Assembly: GCA_002413065.1 (NCBI GenBank)
Contig: DHWH01000028.1
Location: 22,361 to 33,200, forward strand
Length of the DNA stretch: 10,840 bases
Origin: Patescibacteria group bacterium UBA5187
GTDB taxonomy: Bacteria; Patescibacteriota; Minisyncoccia; Phycocordibacterales; PALSA-1337
Direction: 5' to 3'
The notes beneath the pieces were generated by a model, which was not told the origin of the DNA, did no database searches, and was given only the letters and a program-made list of their open reading frames with translations. Position numbers and translations under genes: made by a program. Positions 1-5,224 of the stretch are shown here, one piece after another (the first letter of the stretch is position 1; each line of letters starts with the position of its first letter).

Positions 1-207
1 CATTCAGATAGCCCTGATACACCCGAGGAAAAGGGTGAAAAAACGGCTATCCGTAGTATCTCAGAAGATACCACACAGTTTCCCGCAATAGCGGGAAATT
101 TACGGGAAAATAATATCGAACTGGATACCACGCAAATGCCACAAAATGAGTTATCCCTAGAAGACATATCCAAGGAAGATATCGGACTAGGTAGTGCGAC
201 ATTATAA
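1..207 (+). CDS. C-terminal fragment of an unidentified acidic protein (5' truncated by the window edge)
   Basis: Reading frame 1 is open from the first base to a TAA at 205-207, giving 68 residues that end in GLGSATL. The piece is rich in Asp, Glu, Ser, Thr and Asn, has no membrane segment or cysteine pair, and looks like a disordered hydrophilic tail. I recognise no family. Its stop lies 5 bases before the ATG of the recombinase on the same strand, so the two are probably co-transcribed and belong to the same integrated element. The fragment could be the end of any cargo gene of that element. A hydrophobic frame on the opposite strand (47-238) is most simply explained as its mirror. Confidence 0.55.
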   Translation, partial: HSDSPDTPEEKGEKTAIRSISEDTTQFPAIAGNLRENNIELDTTQMPQNELSLEDISKEDIGLGSATL

Positions 208-212
208 AAACC

Positions 213-1862
213 ATGAATAATAAAACACCCACAATCAAATACTTCCTCTACGCCCGCAAGTCGAGCGAAGCAGAAGACAGACAAGCGGCATCCATCGATG
301 CCCAGAAAGATGAGTTACTTAAGATTGCACAAGAGCAGGGCTTGGCTATCGTTGGGATCCTGGTGGAATCACAGTCAGCCAAGAAGCCAGGAAGACCAAT
401 CTTCAACAAGATGCTTGAGCGAATCTATAAAGGCGAAGCTAATGGAATCATTTGTTGGAAACTTGACCGCCTAGCCCGTAACCCAGTAGACGGAGGTCAG
501 ATAAGTTGGATGCTCCAGCAAAGTGCAATCGCACAGATCGTGACGTATGGAAGAACCTACTACCCGACAGATAACGTCCTTATGATGCAGGTGGAACTCG
601 GTATGGCGAATCAATACATCAGAGACTTGTCGGTGAATGTAAAAAGAGGATTAGCCAAGAAGGTCCGAGAAGGTTGGTTACCGAGCATGTGTCCCGTCGG
701 CTACATGAGTACACCAGATAGAGACAAGGGATTTAAAACGATCATGAAGGACCCTGGTAGATTTCCCATAGTAAAAAGATTGTTTGATTTGATGCTCAGT
801 GGTAATTACAGCACATGCCAAATGTGGGACGTGGCTCGTAAGGAGTTGAATCTGAAAACATATCAGCGCAGACATATGGGTGGCAAGCATCTCTCAAAGA
901 GCGGCATCTATGCACTCTTGAGTAACCCTTTTTACTACGGCTGGTTTGAGTATCCGTACAAGAGTGGAGAATGGCATAAGGGAGCGCACGAAGCGATGAT
1001 TACCGAAGAAGAATTCAATAAGGTCCAGGTCATCATGGGCAGGACCATGCAACCTCGGCCAAGGCCAGAAAAAAGCTTTGCCTTTACTTCACTCATGAAG
1101 TGCGGACACTGCGGTTGTAGCATCACCGCACAGGCAAAGGTAAAGCGATGTAAGAACGGCAACGTCCATCACTACATCTATTACAACTGCACCAAGAAGA
1201 AAGTAGACGTGAAGTGTCCTGAGCAGTGCATCGAGCTCAAGAACCTGGAACTTGATATCAAAGGGAAGCTTAGCGAGATCACTATTTCAGAAAGGTTCAA
1301 GACGTGGGCAATCAAACATCTCTATGAATTACGAAAAACAGAAGTCGATAGTGACACGTTGGTCCTCAAAGGCAAGCACAAAGAGCTTGAAGAAGTCACC
1401 AAGAACTTGCAGTCACTCACTCTGAACTTCACCTCACCAGCCAACCAGGAACGAGCAATCATTACCAACGAAGAATACCAAACACTCAAGGTTGGAATGG
1501 TAAAGAAGAAGCTGATCCTCGAAGACCAACTCAATGTGCAAAATAAGCAGGTCCTGGAGTGGATTGACCTCACCGAAAGAACTTTTGACTTCGCCTGCTA
1601 TGCCCACATTTGGTTTGAAAAAGGAGACGATAAAGCCAAAAGAGCGATACTCGCATGTTTAGGCTCGAACCTCACCCTAAAAGGCAAAAAGGTCTTTGTA
1701 AATTACCATTCTTTCATCAAGACGCTCATAAAAAGTCGTCAGGCGGTTGAGGACGAATTAGAGAAGGTTAGAACCTCTAAAGTATCAAGCAATAAAAGAC
1801 AAAACCCCACAAATTGTGAGGTTTCGTCACTAGGGCTCCGGAGACAGGGATCGAACCTGTGA
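213..1862 (+). CDS. Large serine recombinase (site-specific integrase)
   Basis: The 549-residue protein should integrate and excise a mobile element by serine-mediated double-strand exchange. The N-terminal resolvase domain (about 8-155) has the YARKS motif, with Ser17 as the likely nucleophile, and the LDRLAR motif (84-89) supplying active-site arginines. A recombinase domain follows (about 157-275), then a zinc ribbon with CGHC (297-300) and later Cys326, Cys335 and Cys339. A Lys/Glu-rich stretch (about 370-440) is probably coiled coil, as is typical of large serine integrases. The ATG at 213 begins 6 bases after the upstream stop; no Shine-Dalgarno is visible, so translation may be coupled. 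The last residues (about 541-549, RRQGSNL) are encoded by the antisense of the tRNA-Asn T-arm and acceptor. The natural C-terminus is therefore set by the attachment site and may differ in the excised form. Family assignment is firm; target specificity is inferred from position. Confidence 0.93.
   Translation: MNNKTPTIKYFLYARKSSEAEDRQAASIDAQKDELLKIAQEQGLAIVGILVESQSAKKPGRPIFNKMLERIYKGEANGIICWKLDRLARNPVDGGQISWMLQQSAIAQIVTYGRTYYPTDNVLMMQVELGMANQYIRDLSVNVKRGLAKKVREGWLPSMCPVGYMSTPDRDKGFKTIMKDPGRFPIVKRLFDLMLSGNYSTCQMWDVARKELNLKTYQRRHMGGKHLSKSGIYALLSNPFYYGWFEYPYKSGEWHKGAHEAMITEEEFNKVQVIMGRTMQPRPRPEKSFAFTSLMKCGHCGCSITAQAKVKRCKNGNVHHYIYYNCTKKKVDVKCPEQCIELKNLELDIKGKLSEITISERFKTWAIKHLYELRKTEVDSDTLVLKGKHKELEEVTKNLQSLTLNFTSPANQERAIITNEEYQTLKVGMVKKKLILEDQLNVQNKQVLEWIDLTERTFDFACYAHIWFEKGDDKAKRAILACLGSNLTLKGKKVFVNYHSFIKTLIKSRQAVEDELEKVRTSKVSSNKRQNPTNCEVSSLGLRRQGSNL
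1793..1824 (-). terminator. Intrinsic terminator downstream of tRNA-Asn, inside the recombinase 3' coding end
   Basis: On the minus strand a 9-bp stem (1816-1824 with 1802-1810, one G-U pair) closes a 5-nt AATTT loop and is followed by a T-rich run (TTTTGTCTTTT). It starts 12 nt past the tRNA discriminator base and is correctly oriented to end the tRNA transcript. It lies on the element side of the presumed junction, within the recombinase coding sequence. Confidence 0.6.
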
Positions 1863-1873
1863 CCAATCGCTTA

Positions 1874-2447
1874 CGTTTGTCCTACTGTTACCAATGGGGA
1901 CGGACTATATCATTCCCATGACATATCGCTCCCCAAGTGGGATTCGAACATGTTTTAGGGACGAGGGGCTTCGCCATCAATCTATTGATTTAGGCTACTC
2001 CTGAAAAGGATAGTCTCTACACCTTCCTGCTAAAAAGCAGGCTCGGCTCGGGATTGCCCCTATGGGGTTTCCCCGAATTCACCTCGTTATTCGACCAGGA
2101 TTTCTCCTGGAAGCTGCGTAATACCCGCTCCGACTTCTCGATGACAATTGGCGCAAAGAAGGATGCATTTATCGAGTTCGGCTTTCACTTTTTCCCATGA
2201 TCGCGTGTAACCTTTATCACCAATCCCAAAATTCTTTTCAGATTTATTGATATGGTGAAGTTCCAACGCAGCAGGGCATCTGTTATAGCCGCACATCTTA
2301 CATTTACCTCCTTTGTACTCAAGAGCCATGACCTTAATCTTCCGCCGTCTTTTTGCTACGGCTTTTATCAAGGATTCTCGTCGGTCGGCGTATTTTCTTT
2401 TGTCTGGCATAGAGATATTATCTCGATTATACCATTCAAAGAACTTC
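1874..2447 (-). other. Group I self-splicing intron (574 nt) within the tRNA-Asn anticodon
   Basis: The catalytic core can be read on the minus strand. P3 is ACGAGG (2082-2087) with CCTCGT (1961-1966). P4 is TCGGG (2072-2076) with CCCGA (2048-2052). P5 is CCCC/GGGG (2057-2067). P6 ends in the hairpin CCTGC/GCAGG (2026-2041). P7 is GACTAT (2010-2015) with ATAGTC (1903-1908). The motifs AATTCGGGGAAACC, GTAGAGACTA and ATATAGTCC closely match cores of known bacterial tRNA introns such as Azoarcus tRNA-Ile. A GAAA-capped hairpin (2095-2110) fits P2. The guide sequence is probably GCGGGT (2123-2128), which can pair with the 5' exon end GCCTGT and form the required U-G pair at the splice site. That would place the endonuclease ORF in the P1 loop. 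About 40 extra nt between P7 and P3' may form P7.1/P7.2, as in IA introns; I do not assign a subgroup. Confidence 0.92.
2087..2410 (-). CDS. Intron-encoded HNH homing endonuclease
   Basis: This 107-residue protein would cut intron-less alleles of the tRNA gene and so spread the intron. It has the zinc-stabilised HNH layout: CKMC (37-40), the LELHHIN catalytic strand (His52/His53, Asn55), then ILLCANCHRE (Cys86, Cys89, His90). The N-terminus is very basic (KRRRKIK at about 20-26), fitting DNA contact. The frame is open upstream to 2503 but would then run through the tRNA exon; the only Met inside the intron is at 2410, so I start there. No Shine-Dalgarno is seen. The stop TAA (2087-2089) touches the P3 strand of the intron and the last codons encode the P2 hairpin, so RNA structure and protein share sequence. 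The motifs look intact. Activity and target are inferred from position. Confidence 0.88.
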   Translation of the reverse strand: MPDKRKYADRRESLIKAVAKRRRKIKVMALEYKGGKCKMCGYNRCPAALELHHINKSEKNFGIGDKGYTRSWEKVKAELDKCILLCANCHREVGAGITQLPGEILVE

Positions 2448-2513
2448 ACAGGCGATTGCTCTACCGCTGAGCTACTCCGGAATATGAATTGTGAAAAGAA
2501 CACAACATGGGAA

Positions 2514-2542
2514 AATGTAACATATTCGCCATACTAAATCAA
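2514..2542 (-). promoter_or_regulatory. Probable promoter of the tRNA-Asn/intron transcript
   Basis: On the minus strand TTGATT (2537-2542) and TACATT (2514-2519) are 17 nt apart, and a TG one base upstream of the -10 gives an extended -10. Initiation near 2507 would leave about 25 nt of 5' leader before the tRNA. This was assigned by eye. Confidence 0.45.
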
Positions 2543-2620
2543 AAGTAAGGCGTCAGGCATGTAAACATACTTCCATTGCACCGTCATATTTCTCACGTGC
2601 GTAGTAGCGAATAATGCTCG

Positions 2621-2629
2621 TGGTATACT
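2621..2629 (+). promoter_or_regulatory. Extended -10 promoter element for hpf
   Basis: TGGTATACT (TG, one base, TATACT) lies 27 nt before the hpf ATG at 2657. No good -35 hexamer is found at normal spacing. The A/T-rich stretch to the ATG holds no Shine-Dalgarno. Confidence 0.4.
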
Positions 2630-2656
2630 TCCATATATTAATAAATAATCACATTT

Positions 2657-3040
2657 ATGAATACTCACATCAAGACTACCGGTATTACCCTTACTCCAGC
2701 CATTTCAGAATATGTAGACAAGCGACTCGAAAAAATCCTAAATCTTCTCGAGAATGATCCGACCATTCAGTGCGATATCGAACTTGCCAAAACAACCGCC
2801 CATCATCATAAAGGAGACATTTTCAAAGCCGAAGTCCATATTGTCGGCGCAGGAAAGAATATTTTTGCCAAAGCGGAAAAAGATGATCTGTATGCCGCGA
2901 TCGACATTGTCCGCGAGGAAATTCTCCGCGAAATCCGTTCGGGCAAAGGGAAGCGCATCTCACTCATCCGCAGGAGCGGCGCCCGGGTCAAAAATCTGGT
3001 CAAAGGCCTGATGCCGTGGGGAAAGAAAACCGGCATATAA
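2657..3040 (+). CDS. hpf: Ribosome hibernation promoting factor, short HPF/RaiA (YfiA) family
   Basis: The 127-residue protein matches the single-domain HPF/RaiA fold. It starts MNTHIKTTGITLTP, the family's first strand, followed by the helix AISEYVDKRLEKIL. A DIELAKT strand, a FKAEVHIV strand and a KDDLYAAIDIVREEILREI second helix follow. A basic tail (about 97-127) has many Lys/Arg. Members bind the 30S decoding region and keep ribosomes inactive in slow growth. There is no long C-terminal dimerisation domain, so this is the short type. It is probably monocistronic: the intron-bearing tRNA is divergent upstream, and fmt converges with only 20 bases between stops. Only a T-rich run and no convincing terminator hairpin lies between them. 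Whether it acts like HPF (100S dimers) or RaiA cannot be told from sequence. Confidence 0.9.
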   Translation: MNTHIKTTGITLTPAISEYVDKRLEKILNLLENDPTIQCDIELAKTTAHHHKGDIFKAEVHIVGAGKNIFAKAEKDDLYAAIDIVREEILREIRSGKGKRISLIRRSGARVKNLVKGLMPWGKKTGI

Positions 3041-3060
3041 GGTGTCGCAGTTCTATTGTT

Positions 3061-3927
3061 TTATTTTTTTCCTTTGAGAAAATCAGCGTACTTCATTTCC
3101 TTTCCTCCTTCAGGAATGACTTTTTCGATAGTCAGCATGCCGTTTCCGAATGAAGCCTGAGTTATTTTGACGCGGATTTTTTTTCCGTTATGTTCGAGGA
3201 AGAAATATGCCTGAGGCCATTCATGAAATGCCTGGATCTTGCGGAAATTCACATATGGATCGCCGGCAAGATCGATCTGCCCGTCTTCCTTGGTGAATTT
3301 CCGCGTGTATGTTGCCGCGGAATGATCTTGTGCGCGTTCAGGTACGGTGCCTGCAATCCATCCGGGAAGTATTTCGATGAGTAGGCGCGCACCTTCCTGA
3401 GCCATCATTTCCTCGAATTCCTCATAGATTGGCCATTCCCGCACAGTGATCTCTTTTTGCGCGATGACTGGGCCGTGGTCCATTTCCTCATCTATTCTCA
3501 TGATGGAAATACCCGTATGTTTCGAGTCGTCGAGCATGGCGGAAGGGAGCGGGGAAGGTCCGCGGTATTTCGGCAACAATGAAGGATGAATATTGAGCGT
3601 CTGCTGAGGCGGTATGCTAATGAGTGCCGAAGGAAGGATTTTTCCATATGAAGCCACGATGAATACCTCGCAAGATTCTTCTTTCGTGAGAACTTTTAAA
3701 TTTTCAATGAATGCGGCATCGAGTTTTGCAGGATCGGATACGAAAATATTTCTTTGGGTCGCCCATTGTTTGACTACGTTGGGAGTAAGTATTAATTTTC
3801 GTCCCTGAGGTTTGTCCGGTGTGGTTACAACATGGATAGGAAGTAAACCGGCACGTTCAAGTTCATCAAGTACAATGACCGAGAGGCGGGATGAGCCGAA
3901 ATAAATAAAATTAATATTTTTTTGCAT
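3061..3927 (-). CDS. fmt: Methionyl-tRNA formyltransferase
   Basis: The enzyme transfers a formyl group from 10-formyl-tetrahydrofolate to Met-tRNAfMet, making the initiator tRNA. The 288-residue form begins MQKNINFIYFG; IYFGSS matches the first strand of the Rossmann-like formyltransferase domain. The family signature is present at 112-123 (NIHPSLLPKYRG), with Asn112 and His114 as catalytic residues and Asp150 in MDHGPVI. The C-terminal OB-like domain (about 195-288) is recognisable from DGQIDLAGDPYVNFRKIQAF. A start 7 codons upstream (3948) is also open and has GGAG touching it; I prefer 3927 because family members rarely extend before the first strand. It lies just downstream of def on the same strand, forming the usual formylation/deformylation operon. 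Confidence 0.93.
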   Translation of the reverse strand: MQKNINFIYFGSSRLSVIVLDELERAGLLPIHVVTTPDKPQGRKLILTPNVVKQWATQRNIFVSDPAKLDAAFIENLKVLTKEESCEVFIVASYGKILPSALISIPPQQTLNIHPSLLPKYRGPSPLPSAMLDDSKHTGISIMRIDEEMDHGPVIAQKEITVREWPIYEEFEEMMAQEGARLLIEILPGWIAGTVPERAQDHSAATYTRKFTKEDGQIDLAGDPYVNFRKIQAFHEWPQAYFFLEHNGKKIRVKITQASFGNGMLTIEKVIPEGGKEMKYADFLKGKK

Positions 3928-3963
3928 GTTAATTGAAGCTTCTCGCATCTCCGCATCTTCTTC

Positions 3964-4500
3964 CTAGAGCTGCACGCCTCGTACCTCGCGAATTTCTTCC
4001 TCCGTCATTTCCCATACTTCTTTTGCCTTATCAATGAATAGGATACCATTCAGGTGATCGGTCTCATGCTGGAAAATCTGGGCAAGAAGGCCGCTCGCGC
4101 CGCGTTCGATCTTTTCGCCTTTTTCATTATATGCCTTGAGAGTCACGCGAAGAGAACGTTTTACTTTGCCATAGAGCCAGCGTACCGAAAGACAGCCTTC
4201 TTCGACTTCCTTTTTTTCTTTCGATATCTTGATAATTTCCGGATTTATGAAAACGAGGTCAGTTCCGTCACCGCGATATTTCTTGTCGGCCTGTTTCAAC
4301 AGGCTTCCGGAGACGACGAATATGCGCAGGCTGACACCGATCTGGGGAGCGGCAATAGCGACGCCATCCTTCTGGAGAGCCATGGCATCTTTCATAGCCG
4401 CAATGATTTTCTTGATTTTTTCCGAGGTAATCTCGCCTACAGCAATAGACACTGCTTTTTCGCGCAGGATGGGATTGTCTCGCTGGATGATCTCTTTCAT
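3964..4500 (-). CDS. def: Peptide deformylase
   Basis: This metalloenzyme removes the N-terminal formyl group from nascent proteins. All three family motifs are present in the 178-residue form: GVAIAAPQ (46-53; the usual second Gly of GxGxAAPQ is Ala), EGCLS (101-105, Cys ligand) and HETDH (145-149, two His ligands and the catalytic Glu). I start at the ATG at 4500 (MKEIIQRDNPIL), which matches family N-termini and lies 6 nt from a -10 hexamer; an upstream ATG at 4536 would fall inside the promoter. fmt follows after a short gap (37 bases to the start I prefer), and the two are probably one transcript. EGCLS rather than EGCQS or EGCVS is a minor variant. Confidence 0.94.
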   Translation of the reverse strand: MKEIIQRDNPILREKAVSIAVGEITSEKIKKIIAAMKDAMALQKDGVAIAAPQIGVSLRIFVVSGSLLKQADKKYRGDGTDLVFINPEIIKISKEKKEVEEGCLSVRWLYGKVKRSLRVTLKAYNEKGEKIERGASGLLAQIFQHETDHLNGILFIDKAKEVWEMTEEEIREVRGVQL

Positions 4501-4506
4501 GAAAGA

Positions 4507-4536
4507 AATATAGCAAATAAGGGTACACTTACGCAA
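4507..4536 (-). promoter_or_regulatory. def-fmt promoter, predicted leaderless start
   Basis: On the minus strand TTGCGT (4531-4536) is followed after 18 nt by TATATT (4507-4512), preceded by TG and C (extended -10 TGCTATATT). Only 6 nt separate the -10 from the def ATG, so transcription should start at or next to the start codon. Confidence 0.65.
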
Positions 4537-4600
4537 AGCTAGTCTTGGATAATAAAAGTTTATTGTCGGGTACCTGAGGAACTTTCGTGTACAATTCTAC

Positions 4601-4629
4601 TTGACTAACCTCACATAAGTTGATATAAT
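4601..4629 (+). promoter_or_regulatory. Strong promoter of the ImmA/IrrE-like gene
   Basis: TTGACT (4601-4606), a 17-nt spacer and a perfect TATAAT (4624-4629) with an extended TG (4621-4622). Predicted start is near 4636, giving a leader of about 32 nt. AAAGG (4657-4661) lies 6 nt before the ATG at 4668, the clearest Shine-Dalgarno in the window. Confidence 0.75.
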
Positions 4630-4667
4630 TATTCCAGTTGTACAAAGATAAAAATGAAAGGCCATGA

Positions 4668-5108
4668 ATGAACTTTACAATTATGTTTCCACAGTTTCCA
4701 TTTACTCGGGACGCCGACGAATTCTTGAAAAATTGTTCGAAGATTAAAATTACGGAACAGTTGTGGTCACGAAGAATCACCCATATTAGAATTGTTCCTC
4801 TCCTGTTCAGTAATGGTGGGCTGGGCCTTGGGGATGACCACAATTTTTTCGTAGCCATTGATGAGGGATTGTCTCCCGCAAGAAAAGCAATGGCTCTTGG
4901 GCATGAGATGGCACACACATTCCATCACGATCTCAAAGCGACTCCACCACTGAACATTTTACCCAAAAACCAGCATGAGGAAGTGGAAGAATTTTGCAAA
5001 CTCTTTGCTGGTCAATGGCTTCAAAAAATCGGGGTGGACGGTGTAGCCGAACGTTTCAAGAACGAATCAGAACTCGTTGTCATCGGTACAGTCTTCGCAC
5101 TGCCATGA
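4668..5108 (+). CDS. ImmA/IrrE-family zinc metallopeptidase (orphan)
   Basis: The 146-residue protein has HEMAH (79-83) in ALGHEMAHTFHHDL, followed by EEVEEFCKLFAGQWL (104-118). This is the ImmA/IrrE pattern, in which an acidic residue of the second helix is the third zinc ligand and the helix carries an FA motif. Known members cut XRE-type repressors or act as toxin-like partners. Here no HTH gene adjoins it: def diverges upstream and priA converges downstream. It therefore looks like an orphan, with its own near-consensus promoter and terminator. The first 30 residues are weakly family-like, and another frame is also open at the start (ATG 4664, 27 codons); the AAAGG spacing favours 4668. 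The substrate is unknown. Confidence 0.82.
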   Translation: MNFTIMFPQFPFTRDADEFLKNCSKIKITEQLWSRRITHIRIVPLLFSNGGLGLGDDHNFFVAIDEGLSPARKAMALGHEMAHTFHHDLKATPPLNILPKNQHEEVEEFCKLFAGQWLQKIGVDGVAERFKNESELVVIGTVFALP

Positions 5109-5157
5109 GTGCTGTATATGCTAGTTTGCTTCAATAACCACAGGATATTTCGCAACA

Positions 5158-5188
5158 GGTTCGGATGAAAATCTGAGCCTATTTTTTT
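5158..5188 (+). terminator. Intrinsic terminator after the ImmA/IrrE-like gene
   Basis: A 9-bp stem (5158-5166 with 5171-5179, two G-U pairs, extendable by one A-T) with a GAAA loop is followed by TATTTTTTTATTT. It lies 50 nt past the stop codon, in the gap before the convergent priA. Confidence 0.8.
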
Positions 5189-5224
5189 ATTTACACGCTG
5201 TATTCAATTACAACGCGCATTCTT

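Larger units (their letters stand above)
1836..2481 (-). tRNA. tRNA-Asn(GUU) gene, interrupted by a group I intron
   Basis: The 5' exon is 2448-2481 (34 nt) and the 3' exon 1836-1873 (38 nt). Joined, they give a normal 72-nt tRNA: a perfect 7-bp acceptor stem (TCCGGAG with CTCCGGA), D-stem GCTC/GAGC, anticodon stem ATCGC/GCGAT, loop CTGTTAA, T-stem ACAGG/CCTGT and T-loop TTCGATC. The spliced anticodon is GTT (Asn). The discriminator G73 and U1-A72 pair agree with bacterial tRNA-Asn. CCA is not encoded (CCC follows). The split lies between anticodon bases 35 and 36: the 5' exon ends in T and the intron ends in G, as group I splicing requires. Without splicing the gene cannot give a functional tRNA. 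The 3' end overlaps the recombinase stop on the other strand and probably serves as the element's attachment site. Confidence 0.93.

Noticed and set aside
47..238. Hydrophobic 63-codon ORF on the minus strand
   Set aside because: It is the mirror of an acidic plus-strand coding end and overlaps the start of the recombinase; no expression signals seen.
1930..1956. A second tRNA 3' half (GTTCGAATCCC...GGGGAGCG on the minus strand)
   Set aside because: It has a T-loop-like string, but the 5' side of the would-be T-stem (ACATG) does not pair with CCCAC. It lies in the P8 region of the intron, where CCC/GGG and ACAT/ATGT pair instead.
2411..2503. Extended N-terminus of the HNH ORF (start at 2503)
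   Set aside because: The extra 31 residues are a translation of the tRNA 5' exon and its flank, not protein coding.
4054..4542. 162-codon ORF antisense to def
   Set aside because: def has all three family motifs. The antisense frame starts within it and shows no domain.
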